DNA from: a virus
IMG/VR virus record: IMGVR_UViG_3300044639_000103
Span: 1-28,144 of that record
Strand: one strand, 5' to 3'
Length of the DNA stretch: 28,144 bases
Shown: one piece after another, positions 8,178 to 15,918 of the stretch
Position numbering within the stretch: position 1 is the first letter of the stretch
How the letters are laid out: each line of letters opens with the position of its first letter
The notes under the pieces: generated by a model
Seen by the model: the letters and a program-made list of their open reading frames with translations, nothing else
What the model was told of the DNA's origin: nothing
The model's database searches: none
Translations under genes and position numbers: made by a program

Positions 8178-8446
8178 TAATGAAATCTATATTTAAGCTA
8201 TATCCACAAGTTACTGTTGTTTATGGCGATGAAGCCTTTGATGCTGATGGCAATCAAGTTATCTATGATTTAGCTCTTGTGCAAGCAGACATAGATGCAA
8301 AAGCATACATCGCTAAACGAGCAGCAGAATATCCACCAATTACTGACTACCTAGATGCAGTAGTTAAAGGTGACACAGCACAACAACAAGCCTACATAGA
8401 TGCTTGCCTAGCAGTTAAAGCTAAATATCCTAAAGGTGTTGCTTAA
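8174..8446 (+). CDS. Small fibre-associated protein, 90 aa
   Basis: A 90-residue protein whose ATG lies in an ATGA overlap with the preceding fibre gene; a second in-frame ATG at 8180 is equally possible, and GGAGG upstream serves both. The N-terminal 30 residues form a short beta domain (FKLYPQVTVVYGDEAFD). The rest is helical with RAAEYPPITDYLDAVVKGD and YIDACLAVKAKYPK, a motif widespread in short phage tail proteins and at the C-terminus of fibre-assembly proteins. Location suggests a fibre accessory or assembly factor; this is not proven by the sequence. The stop overlaps the next start by 1 nt (TAATG). Confidence 0.7.
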   Translation: MIMKSIFKLYPQVTVVYGDEAFDADGNQVIYDLALVQADIDAKAYIAKRAAEYPPITDYLDAVVKGDTAQQQAYIDACLAVKAKYPKGVA

Positions 8447-8727
8447 TGGAAAAGATAATTGCCAAACTTAACGCTTTCCTAAGCCAATTTTGCATCATGT
8501 GCAAAGTGCCTTGTGACAAGCAAATGCATTTCCTATCAGGTTTCATCATTGCAGCGGTATTAACACCGTTCATTGGCGCTTACTCCATCCTAGTGGTGGC
8601 TGTAATTGCAGCCTTAAAAGAAATATACGATGCCCGTCACCCTGACAAACACACAGCGGACATTTGGGACTGGGTGGCTACTGTATTAGGTGGTGTTTTG
8701 GGTATGCTAATAATTACGTTACTTTAA
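8446..8727 (+). CDS. Small membrane protein with DKxxHFxxG motif
   Basis: A 93-residue protein with two to three hydrophobic segments (about residues 28-56 and 75-93). Between them are conserved-looking polar residues: DKQMHFLSG (25-33), KEIYD (58-62), a charged loop and DIWDW followed by a Gly-rich TM (VLGGVLGMLIITLL). The D-K-x2-H-F-x2-G ... K-E-x2-D pattern recalls small phage and bacterial membrane proteins of the YfiM/DUF2279 kind. In this location, just before a holin candidate and a peptidase, a role in lysis or envelope interaction is plausible but unproven. Two CxxxxxC residues (C16, C19, C23) lie near the N-terminus. Confidence 0.65.
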   Translation: MEKIIAKLNAFLSQFCIMCKVPCDKQMHFLSGFIIAAVLTPFIGAYSILVVAVIAALKEIYDARHPDKHTADIWDWVATVLGGVLGMLIITLL

Positions 8728-8743
8728 GAAGAAAGAAATACTA

Positions 8744-8950
8744 ATGATAAATATAGACCCAGTTGAATATGGCAAACTAATCTCAAAGGTTGATTCCCTT
8801 GAGAAAAAGATTGACAAGATGGAAAGTGCACTTGAGGAACTACTTGCCTTAGCTAACAAAGGTCGTGGTGGCTTTTGGGCTGGCATGATGATTGCATCTC
8901 TTGTAGGAGCAGTTATTTCTTATATCTCTAGGTATATTGTAGGACACTAA
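8744..8950 (+). CDS. Holin-like protein: coiled coil plus one TM segment
   Basis: A 68-residue protein. Residues about 8-38 are a predicted coiled coil (LISKVDSLEKKIDKMESALEEL in two parts), and residues 42-64 are one membrane segment (GFWAGMMIASLVGAVISYIS). This is the layout of XhlA/haemolysin-type and similar small phage lysis proteins that act with a holin. It sits directly before the M15 peptidase, with which it is adjacent (stop TAA, then ATG). Probable holin or holin partner; the family is not firmly recognised. Confidence 0.6.
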   Translation: MINIDPVEYGKLISKVDSLEKKIDKMESALEELLALANKGRGGFWAGMMIASLVGAVISYISRYIVGH

Positions 8951-9367
8951 ATGCAACTAACACCTCACTTCTCTCTTGCTGAACTTACAGTTACTAATAC
9001 TAAGTTAGATAATGTACCATCTAAAGAAGTAATAGAAGTATTACGCACAACTGCTTTCTATATGGAGAAAGTAAGAGAGATACTAGGCAATGTAGCCATC
9101 ACTATCAATAGCGGCTACCGCAGTCCTGATGTTAATCGTCAAGTAGGTGGCACTAGTAACTCGTCACACACTTATGGGTATGCTGTAGACTTCACAGCCT
9201 ATGGTCATACTCCACTTACTATATCTAATATTCTAAGTAAGAGTAATCTTAAGTTTGACCAATTGATTTATGAAAAGACTTGGGTTCATATATCATTTGA
9301 CCCTCGTATGCGTGGGAATATTCTCACACTCAAAGGTAAGGGTAAATATGTAAAGGGGATTGTATAA
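8951..9367 (+). CDS. Peptidase M15A endolysin (D-Ala-D-Ala / L-Ala-D-Glu type)
   Basis: A 138-residue zinc peptidase that would cut peptidoglycan stem peptides to release progeny. Diagnostic residues: SGYRSP (54-59), NRQVGG (62-67), S72-H73-x2-G-x-A-x-D80-F and WVH113, giving the His73/Asp80/His113 zinc triad. Its opening FSLAELTVT is the usual N-terminal of M15A/DUF882-like phage enzymes. There is no signal peptide or cell-wall binding domain, so export would depend on the neighbouring holins. The stop overlaps the next ATG by one base (TAATG). Confidence 0.88.
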   Translation: MQLTPHFSLAELTVTNTKLDNVPSKEVIEVLRTTAFYMEKVREILGNVAITINSGYRSPDVNRQVGGTSNSSHTYGYAVDFTAYGHTPLTISNILSKSNLKFDQLIYEKTWVHISFDPRMRGNILTLKGKGKYVKGIV

Positions 9368-9741
9368 TGTGGTCTGTCTTATTTCCAGCTCTACTACCAG
9401 CTTTAACAGATGGTGTTCGTGGTATCTTTGCTAAGTTTACAAAAGGTGCAGGAGGTAATCCTGTCAATGTAGCTGAACGCATACAACTTATGCAAGCAGA
9501 GACAGCTCGTTTACAAGCACTAGCAGAGATAGATAAACCATCAGGTGAACCTTCTATTTGGGTTACTAACTTAAGGTCTAGCTTTAGGTATATTGCAATT
9601 ATCATTATTTGGTTAGCAACGGTGGGTGCTGTATTTACTCCTTCAGTAGCTGAACCTATTACTCTAATTCTATTAGATTTAAGTGGAGCTTGTATGAGCT
9701 TCGTTATCGGTGAACGTATGTATCTTACTTTAAGGAAATAA
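9367..9741 (+). CDS. 3TM-type phage holin
   Basis: A 124-residue protein: an N-terminal hydrophobic stretch (MWSVLFPALLPAL), a Gln/Ala/Glu helix (AERIQLMQAETARLQALAEID), then two membrane segments (about 74-92 and 96-114). The pattern, with NLRSSFRYIA just before the first C-terminal TM, matches the 'holin of 3TMs' group seen in gene-transfer agents and many phages. It would form the membrane lesion that frees the M15 peptidase. It overlaps that gene by 1 nt. With the two small membrane proteins upstream, the block has three candidate membrane lysis proteins, so which one times lysis is not clear. Confidence 0.7.
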   Translation: MWSVLFPALLPALTDGVRGIFAKFTKGAGGNPVNVAERIQLMQAETARLQALAEIDKPSGEPSIWVTNLRSSFRYIAIIIIWLATVGAVFTPSVAEPITLILLDLSGACMSFVIGERMYLTLRK

Positions 9742-9743
9742 TT

Positions 9744-9803
9744 ATGCCATTAGCTAAAGGTAAGATGAGTGCTGCGTTGTGGGCTGACCGCGAGAAGTGG
9801 TAA
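9744..9803 (+). CDS. Possible 19-residue peptide
   Basis: ATG at 9744, 2 nt after the holin stop, with an AAGGA site overlapping the end of the holin gene; TAA at 9801-9803. The peptide starts MPLAKGKMSAALWADR. MPL-x-KGK is the opening of short conserved phage proteins, so this may be a truncated relative cut short before the promoter at 9812. Coding status is uncertain. Confidence 0.35.
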   Translation: MPLAKGKMSAALWADREKW

Positions 9804-9811
9804 AAAATAGG

Positions 9812-9840
9812 TTGACAAATTGTGTCTATTGTGATATAAT
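9812..9840 (+). promoter_or_regulatory. Consensus sigma70 promoter with extended -10
   Basis: TTGACA (9812-9817), 17-bp spacer, TATAAT (9835-9840) preceded by TGA (TGn). It matches the bacterial consensus at all 12 positions. It would start transcription near 9847, about 20 nt before the TTG of the next gene, and drive the tail-tube and ejection-protein genes. Confidence 0.9.
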
Positions 9841-9866
9841 TGTATTATAATTAAAAGGAATATAAA

Positions 9867-10508
9867 TTGACCTACTTAGAAGTATGCAACAGGGTTTTAC
9901 GACGCCTTCGTGAGAACGAGGTTACTACTGTCAATGAAACTCCTTACTCCAAACTAATTGGTGATTTAGTTAATGCTGCAAAAGTAGAGATTGAAGATGC
10001 TTGGGATTGGTCTGCTCTCCGCACAACCCTAACAGCAACAACCACCTCCTCTTTGTTTAACTATGTGTTAGTTGATTCAGGCACTCGTTTGCGTGTATTG
10101 GATATAATCAATGACACAGACGACTTTGTTATGCAACAACGTGGCACTAAGTGGTTTGACCAACAGTTTTTATTAAACAGCCAGCAACTAGGCTCACCAA
10201 TGTACTACAACTTCAATGGTGTAGATAGCAATGGTGATAGTCAAATAGACTTATTCCCTATTCCTGATGGTGTTTATGATATCCGTATTAACTGTGTTCT
10301 TCCTCAACCTGAACTTGAAGCGGATGCTACAAAGATATTAATCCCTTCTCTAGTACTTGTTGAAGCTACTTTGGCTCGTGCAATTAGTGAGCGTGGTGAG
10401 GATGGGGGTTCTGTGGAACAAGAGCAACGTTATCGTACTATGTTAAGTGATTACATTGCTATCGAATCTAGTCAAAGACTTGATGAAACTGTTTGGAGAG
10501 CTTGCTAA
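9867..10508 (+). CDS. Tail tubular protein A-like (T7 gp11 / head-tail adaptor)
   Basis: A 213-residue protein started by TTG at 9867, with AAAGGA (9854-9859) at 7 nt. The N-terminus (TYLEVCNRVLRRLRENEV) and the early EIEDAWDWSALRTT segment are characteristic of the gatekeeper/adaptor ring proteins of T7-like phages, which join portal and nozzle. The middle carries a beta domain ending in IDLFPIPDGVYDIRI, and the C-terminal helix has LVEATLARAISERGED. All are familiar for this family. The next gene starts immediately after its stop (TAA then ATG), matching the usual gp11-gp12 pair. Confidence 0.8.
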   Translation: MTYLEVCNRVLRRLRENEVTTVNETPYSKLIGDLVNAAKVEIEDAWDWSALRTTLTATTTSSLFNYVLVDSGTRLRVLDIINDTDDFVMQQRGTKWFDQQFLLNSQQLGSPMYYNFNGVDSNGDSQIDLFPIPDGVYDIRINCVLPQPELEADATKILIPSLVLVEATLARAISERGEDGGSVEQEQRYRTMLSDYIAIESSQRLDETVWRAC

Positions 10509-12113
10509 ATGGCAGGGGCTTTAAAGGCTCTTAGTAATGCAGCACTTGGCTTTCTTGGGTTAAATACTCAAGAGAGTGGTGTTACATTAGAGAGTGGATA
10601 TGCCACAAAAGCCATTAACTGTATCATAGATAAGTTTGGTCGTTTAGGAAGCCGCAGGGGTTGGACACCAGTTACTACAAATAATGGTTCTTTAAGTGAT
10701 AGTGCTTATTTAGAATCTTTATTTGAGTTTATTGATGTAGATTTAACAGCCACTATTCTTTCTTGTGGTGGTGGTAAGATGTATAGTGGTTCTACTACCC
10801 TTACAGAACTTCCTGTTAAACAAGCAGACCAAACAACTAATCTTACAATTACTTTTACTGGTAACAGATGGCAATTCTCACAACTAGCAGAAGGTGCTGG
10901 TTATGGTAATACTATGTATGGGTTTGCTGCTCAAACAGGTAATCCACTCCTTGTATATCGTAAGAAAAATCATAGTGATGTTTACATTTGGCAACGAATA
11001 GGTGATTATGGCACTAAGCCTTCAAAACCTGGAGGTGGTTCTATAGATCTATTTGACCCTGATTGCTCACATACAGCTTTTGGTCGACATTGGGTAGCAG
11101 GTGTTACTGGTGCTAAGACAACAGTTTACTATAGCCAGTTATTAGATGGTGCTCTATTTTCAGGGGTAGGTTCAGGTTTAATTGATATTGAATCTGTTGT
11201 TGGTAGTAGTGACCAAATTGTTGGTATATCCTCACATAATAATTATCTTATTATATTCTGCCGTAATAACATTGTAATTTATAATTCACCTGATGACCCT
11301 ACTAATATAACTCTTGCCGATGTAGTTACAGGTGTTGGATGTATTGCTCGTGACACCATACAACAAACAGGTACAGATTTAATATTCTTAAGTAATAGTG
11401 GTGTACGTAGTTTTAACCGTGTTACTCAAGAAAAAAGTATGCCAATGCGTGACTTGTCTGCTAATGTTCGTGATGACTTAGTTCAGTACCTTTCAGGAGA
11501 AGTATTAACAGAAGTTAAAAGTATTTATTTTGAGAGAGATGCTTTTTATCTATTAGTTTTACCTAATTTAAAGCAAGCCTTTTACTTTGACTTACGTCAG
11601 ACATTAGAAAATGGTGCTGCTCGTGTAACAACATGGGAAAGCTTTTTACCTAAAGCTCTTTGTAAGACTAGAGATAGAAACTTATATCTAGGTATGGCAG
11701 GTGGTATTGGTAAGTACTATGGTTACTCTGATAATGGTTCCTCATATCGTTTAGAATACTACACTTCTAACATAGATGCTGGTGAACCTTTTAGTCTTAA
11801 ATTTTTAAAGAAAGCAAGTGTAATTGTAATTGCTGCTGGTACACAAGATGTTGTATTTAAATATGGATTTGATTATAAAACTACCTATACTAGCAGAACA
11901 TTTACAAAAGATTTTATTGGTGGAAGTGCTGAGTATAATATAGCAGAATACAACGTAGGGGAATTCTCTACTGGTATTGCTATTAATGATATTGTTATGC
12001 ACTTAGGTGGCTCAGGTAAAATTTTACAATTTGGTGTGGAAGTTCCAATTGAAGGTGCTCCTGTCAGCTTACAACAATTAACAATCTATTTGAAAACAGG
12101 GAAGATGGTATAA
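10509..12113 (+). CDS. Tail tubular protein B-like (T7 gp12 / nozzle)
   Basis: A 534-residue, beta-rich protein. After a short N-terminus (GFLGLNTQESGVTLESGYATKAINC in parts) come the NCIIDKFGRLGSRRGW segment and the beta-propeller-like repeats (VGISSHNNYLIIFCRNNIVIY, IARDTIQQTGTDLIFLSNSGVRSF) that typify the nozzle of short-tailed phages. It would form the hexameric tail nozzle below the gp11-like ring. GGAGAG (10495-10500) precedes the ATG; its stop overlaps the next start (TAATG). The length is shorter than T7 gp12 (about 790 residues) but normal for this phage group. Confidence 0.8.
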   Translation: MAGALKALSNAALGFLGLNTQESGVTLESGYATKAINCIIDKFGRLGSRRGWTPVTTNNGSLSDSAYLESLFEFIDVDLTATILSCGGGKMYSGSTTLTELPVKQADQTTNLTITFTGNRWQFSQLAEGAGYGNTMYGFAAQTGNPLLVYRKKNHSDVYIWQRIGDYGTKPSKPGGGSIDLFDPDCSHTAFGRHWVAGVTGAKTTVYYSQLLDGALFSGVGSGLIDIESVVGSSDQIVGISSHNNYLIIFCRNNIVIYNSPDDPTNITLADVVTGVGCIARDTIQQTGTDLIFLSNSGVRSFNRVTQEKSMPMRDLSANVRDDLVQYLSGEVLTEVKSIYFERDAFYLLVLPNLKQAFYFDLRQTLENGAARVTTWESFLPKALCKTRDRNLYLGMAGGIGKYYGYSDNGSSYRLEYYTSNIDAGEPFSLKFLKKASVIVIAAGTQDVVFKYGFDYKTTYTSRTFTKDFIGGSAEYNIAEYNVGEFSTGIAINDIVMHLGGSGKILQFGVEVPIEGAPVSLQQLTIYLKTGKMV

Positions 12114-12874
12114 TGTCAAACTATGTAAAAGCAACAAACTTCTATACAAAGGATGCCTTGCTTACAGGTAATCCTAGTAAGATTATTAAAGGTGCTGAGA
12201 TTGATGATGAGTATAATGCTATTGCTACTGCTATATCTAGTAAAGCAGATACAACATCTCCTACAATAACATCACCTACATTAATAACTCCAGTATTAGG
12301 TACACCTTCAACTGGTACACTAACAAATTGTACAGGATTACCAGTTTCTACAGGAGTAAGTGGATTAGCTACAGGTGTTGCTACATTTTTAGCTACTCCA
12401 ACAAGTGCTAACTTAGCAGCAGCAGTTACAAACGAAACTGGTTCAGGTGCATTAGTATTTGCTACTAGTCCAACTTTAGTTACTCCTGCTTTAGGCACTC
12501 CAGCTTCAGGTGTATTAACTAACTGTACTGGAACAGCTTCAGGATTAACTGCTGGACACGTTACTAATGGTGTTTACACTACAAACTTTACAGGTACAAA
12601 TCAATCTACAGGTGCTAGTGGCTTTCAGAAATTCCCTGGCGGATTAATTATGCAATGGGGTAGTGTTACTGTATCTTCTTATAATTATTCAGCAGTTACA
12701 TATCCAACAGCATTTACTACAGCTACTCGTAATATACAATTTACGATACAGGCAGGTAACTTAGGAAATACTGAAGGTGCTTTGACAGCTAGTTCAATTT
12801 CTACAACTGGATTTAGTATATTTACTAGTATGTCTAGTTCATTCCCAGTATATTGGTTAGCTATTGGTTATTAA
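12113..12874 (+). CDS. Tail fibre with N-terminal tail anchor and gp53-like C-terminal domain
   Basis: A 253-residue fibre next to the nozzle gene. Residues 1-48 (ATNFYTKDALLTGNP, KIIKGAEIDDEYNAIATAI) are the virion anchor found at the start of many podovirus fibres. Two related shaft repeats follow, each with SPTL-I/V-TP-x-LGTP and TLTNCTG/VLTNCTG. The C-terminal 90 residues hold the tip: GFQKFPGGLIMQWGSV, a FTTATRNIQFTI strand and the end YWLAIGY, the gp53-like receptor-binding fold. This is the only fibre in the window with an obvious tail-anchor domain, so it may be the main fibre on the tail hub. Confidence 0.8.
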   Translation: MSNYVKATNFYTKDALLTGNPSKIIKGAEIDDEYNAIATAISSKADTTSPTITSPTLITPVLGTPSTGTLTNCTGLPVSTGVSGLATGVATFLATPTSANLAAAVTNETGSGALVFATSPTLVTPALGTPASGVLTNCTGTASGLTAGHVTNGVYTTNFTGTNQSTGASGFQKFPGGLIMQWGSVTVSSYNYSAVTYPTAFTTATRNIQFTIQAGNLGNTEGALTASSISTTGFSIFTSMSSSFPVYWLAIGY

Positions 12875-12891
12875 TTTAAAAGGCAAATAAA

Positions 12892-13857
12892 ATGGGAATT
12901 AAAATAGGTAAACTTATTAAAGGTGGTGCAAAACTCTTTAGTGGAGATTTGTCAGGTGTTGCTGATATTGCAGGTTCCTTTGGTGGAGGTGGTGGTGGAG
13001 GTGGCAATGGTATGACTGCACAAGCCCCTACGTTTACTCCATATGCAGTTACATCAGGTTTTGGTAGTTCTAAAATAGATCCTACTAAGAAGACTGCTGG
13101 TTATACTTTAGATCCTAGACTATCTTCTACTAGAGATAAGTTCTATGCAGGTGCTGATGCGGCTATGCCTCAACAGTATCAGATGGACTTTGGTAAACAA
13201 GTATCTGATTATGGTATGGGTTTATTTGATCGAGCAGCTAACTTAGATTTAGATGCTATGACACAAGATTACTTTAACAAGAATCTAGCTTTACTAGAAC
13301 CAGCTCGTGCTGCTGAATCTAGTCGTTTAAACGATCTACAGTTTAGCCGTGGTACTCTAGGTCAAGGTGTTGGTATGGGTGGAGGTTATGTTAATCCACA
13401 ACAATATGCAATGCAAATGGCTCGTGAGCAACAGAATGCTTCATTAGCTATGAGTGCTGAGGATCGTTCTCGTGATATACAAGCACAAGACTTCCAACGT
13501 GCTGGTTCTTTATATGGTCTAGGTCAACAATATCTTACACAGCCTTATGAAACTGCTAACACTCTATTTGGTTATGGTACTAACATAGAGAACTTAGGTA
13601 TGGGTACTATGGCTACAGGTATGAATATGGGCAACATAGCTACTACTTCTAATCAAAATGCTGCTAATATAAATCAAGGTATTAATAAACAAAACTATCT
13701 AACATCTTTGTATCAAGATTCTGTTGAAAGAGATACTTGGAAAACAATAGGTGATCAAATAGATTGGGGTGGTATCTTTGAAAGAGGTAGTTCTACATCA
13801 GGTATGCCAGAATCTCAAGGATCTTTTGATGACTACTACAATATGCCTAGACTTTAG
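12892..13857 (+). CDS. Internal virion / ejection protein A (gp14-position)
   Basis: A 321-residue Gln-, Met- and Gly-rich protein, first of three large genes in the place where T7-like phages carry gp14-gp15-gp16. It has a Gly run (about 30-38), a helical middle part (RAAESSRLNDLQFSRGTLGQG, AREQQNASLAMSAEDRSRDIQ, each seen in part) and a Met/Asn/Gly-rich end. The LDPRLSSTRDKFYAGAD and FNKNLALLEPARA segments resemble proteins from marine podoviruses annotated as internal virion proteins. It would sit in the head and be ejected to build the trans-envelope channel. Assignment is by position and style. Confidence 0.6.
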   Translation: MGIKIGKLIKGGAKLFSGDLSGVADIAGSFGGGGGGGGNGMTAQAPTFTPYAVTSGFGSSKIDPTKKTAGYTLDPRLSSTRDKFYAGADAAMPQQYQMDFGKQVSDYGMGLFDRAANLDLDAMTQDYFNKNLALLEPARAAESSRLNDLQFSRGTLGQGVGMGGGYVNPQQYAMQMAREQQNASLAMSAEDRSRDIQAQDFQRAGSLYGLGQQYLTQPYETANTLFGYGTNIENLGMGTMATGMNMGNIATTSNQNAANINQGINKQNYLTSLYQDSVERDTWKTIGDQIDWGGIFERGSSTSGMPESQGSFDDYYNMPRL

Positions 13858-13873
13858 GATAGGGGAATAATTA

Positions 13874-15907
13874 ATGGCTGAACCAACTAGTTTATTTGGA
13901 CCTTCTGCTCTAGAAGCACGTAGAGCCTCTGATCTTGACTTTGAACAAAGAACACGTACTCAAGCACAATTAGATCCTATGGCTATGAACTATGCCTCTA
14001 GGGTTAACTCTGCTCGAAGTATAGGTCGTGGTATTAATTCTCTACTTGGAGGTCAGTCTACTGATCCTGAGTTACGTAGAGCTCAAATTATGGACTCTGT
14101 ATTTAAAACACTTTCTCCAGAAGAGTTAAAGAATCCAGCAATGGCTCTTAGCATTATGGCTGATCGTTTAGAAGAAGATGGTCTTACTAGAGATGCAGCA
14201 GATGCTCGTATGAAATCTCTTCAACTTAGTCAACAAATGACTCTTAAAGAAAATGAAGTTAAAGACTCTAATAATAAGAGAGAACTACAAGTTCTTGAGA
14301 AAATAGCTAGAGGAGCTAATGGAATTCTTACATCTTGGGATACTCAATCTCCTGAATTACAAGAACAGTTTTATAATATACAAGTTGATATGATTGAAAA
14401 AGAACTTGGTGAAGAAGCTGCTCGTCCCTATCGTAATGTTAATCCTTCCGAAAGAAAGGGTATTCTACGTGGAATGGTAGAACAAGCTGATAATGGTGCT
14501 GCTAGAAGTAGAGAAGATATAGCACAAGATCGAATAAAGGCTCAACAACAACAATTAGAAATGAAATTAGAGCAAGAGAAAACTAAGTTTGTGATCTCAG
14601 AAGCTAATAAATTTAAACGAGACTTCAATAAATATAGACAACAAGACAAAGTAGAGTATAATAAAAATTTAAGTAAAACAGTTGACTCTTTAGTTGATAG
14701 ACTTAAGATTGAACAAGATAATCTAGCGATGTATACTGATCCAGCTAAGTCACCTTTATTGTCTGAAGCATTACGAATCACTAATAAAAATATAACTAAT
14801 GCTAATATATTAGCAATTAAGAAAGAGATTCAAGAGATAGGTAATATGCAGATGGCTGCAGGGGAACGTGTATACACTGGATATGAATCTCCTACTACGT
14901 GGTCTACTGGTGCTACTACTACTACTAATGCTCCTCAAGGTGCAACTACGTCTACTACTGCTACTACTACTAGTTCAGATTATAAAACAGATTTTGCAAA
15001 TGCTCAAATTGCATTAAAGAATCCTAGCTATAATGCTGCTGCTATACTTGCTGATTTTAAAGCTAGATATCCTGATCAGCCTCAACCTGGTGGTTCAGCT
15101 GGTGCTCCTGCTGCAGTACCTCCTGCTCCTGGAGCTCCTCCTGCTGCACCTGTTCCTCCTAAGCCTCTAACTGAAGCAGAGCGTAGAGAACAAATCTTTT
15201 TAGATCGTCTTAATGATAGGACTCCTTTAGAAGTTGTACAGGATTTTGGTTCTGCTATTGCTGGTGGTTTTGAAAAAGGTGAGAAATACTTTCAAGAAAA
15301 AAGAGATGCTTTTAATAAAGATATTGATATAGCTGCTTCTGTTGCTAAAGAAAAACTGCAAAATAAAACTTTTGTAAGTAGTTTAAATCCTAGACAATTA
15401 AAACGTTTGAATGAAATTGCTAATGACTCTGGTGCTAAACATAAAGCATATCAAGATTCTGATACTCCTTATGATGCCTTACCTTTAGCAGGTCTTTCTA
15501 ATGTAATATCTAAAAGTGCTTCTAGTATTCTAAATAAAGGTAGTAAAATCCTTGCTGCTAAGGCTGTTAGGGATGCTACAAGAACTCCGTCTGATATTGA
15601 AACTAATATGGCTGGACTTCAAGATAGACTTAAACGTGTAGAAGAACTTGAAAGAGCTCGAAAGTTAAAACAAATTGGTGATTCAGATAAAGAAGTCTTA
15701 CGTCAAATTAAAGAGGAAATTAAATTGATGGATCAGGCTAATGAAAGTGCTTTAAAAGAGTCTTTAAAAAATGCTGAGACAGCAGCTGAACGTAAACTAG
15801 CTATGGAACAAAGAAAACGTTTAGCTGATATTAGAAAAGAAATTAAACGAGTCTTTGCTATAGCTGGTGGTACTCCTGTTCCTTATAAAAAACCTCAATT
15901 TGACTAG
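13874..15907 (+). CDS. Internal virion / ejection protein B (gp15-position)
   Basis: A 677-residue, highly helical, charged protein. The first 290 residues are Gln/Glu/Lys-rich coiled coil (QQQQLEMKLEQEKTKFVI in parts). A Thr-rich linker (about 345-370) and a Pro/Ala-rich linker (about 405-430, PPAPGAPPAAP) separate it from a C-terminal helical domain ending in KRLADIRKEIKRVF. No enzyme motif was recognised. Position between the Gly-rich protein and the transglycosylase protein matches T7 gp15, which helps form the ejection tunnel. A ribosome binding site (AGGGGAA) precedes it. The called function is by analogy. Confidence 0.6.
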   Translation: MAEPTSLFGPSALEARRASDLDFEQRTRTQAQLDPMAMNYASRVNSARSIGRGINSLLGGQSTDPELRRAQIMDSVFKTLSPEELKNPAMALSIMADRLEEDGLTRDAADARMKSLQLSQQMTLKENEVKDSNNKRELQVLEKIARGANGILTSWDTQSPELQEQFYNIQVDMIEKELGEEAARPYRNVNPSERKGILRGMVEQADNGAARSREDIAQDRIKAQQQQLEMKLEQEKTKFVISEANKFKRDFNKYRQQDKVEYNKNLSKTVDSLVDRLKIEQDNLAMYTDPAKSPLLSEALRITNKNITNANILAIKKEIQEIGNMQMAAGERVYTGYESPTTWSTGATTTTNAPQGATTSTTATTTSSDYKTDFANAQIALKNPSYNAAAILADFKARYPDQPQPGGSAGAPAAVPPAPGAPPAAPVPPKPLTEAERREQIFLDRLNDRTPLEVVQDFGSAIAGGFEKGEKYFQEKRDAFNKDIDIAASVAKEKLQNKTFVSSLNPRQLKRLNEIANDSGAKHKAYQDSDTPYDALPLAGLSNVISKSASSILNKGSKILAAKAVRDATRTPSDIETNMAGLQDRLKRVEELERARKLKQIGDSDKEVLRQIKEEIKLMDQANESALKESLKNAETAAERKLAMEQRKRLADIRKEIKRVFAIAGGTPVPYKKPQFD

Positions 15908-15918
15908 GAGTATTTGTT

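Noticed and set aside
12142-12498. 118-codon - strand frame opposite the 12113 fibre gene
   Set aside because: Antisense shadow of the fibre's Thr/Pro/Gly repeats; no start signal.
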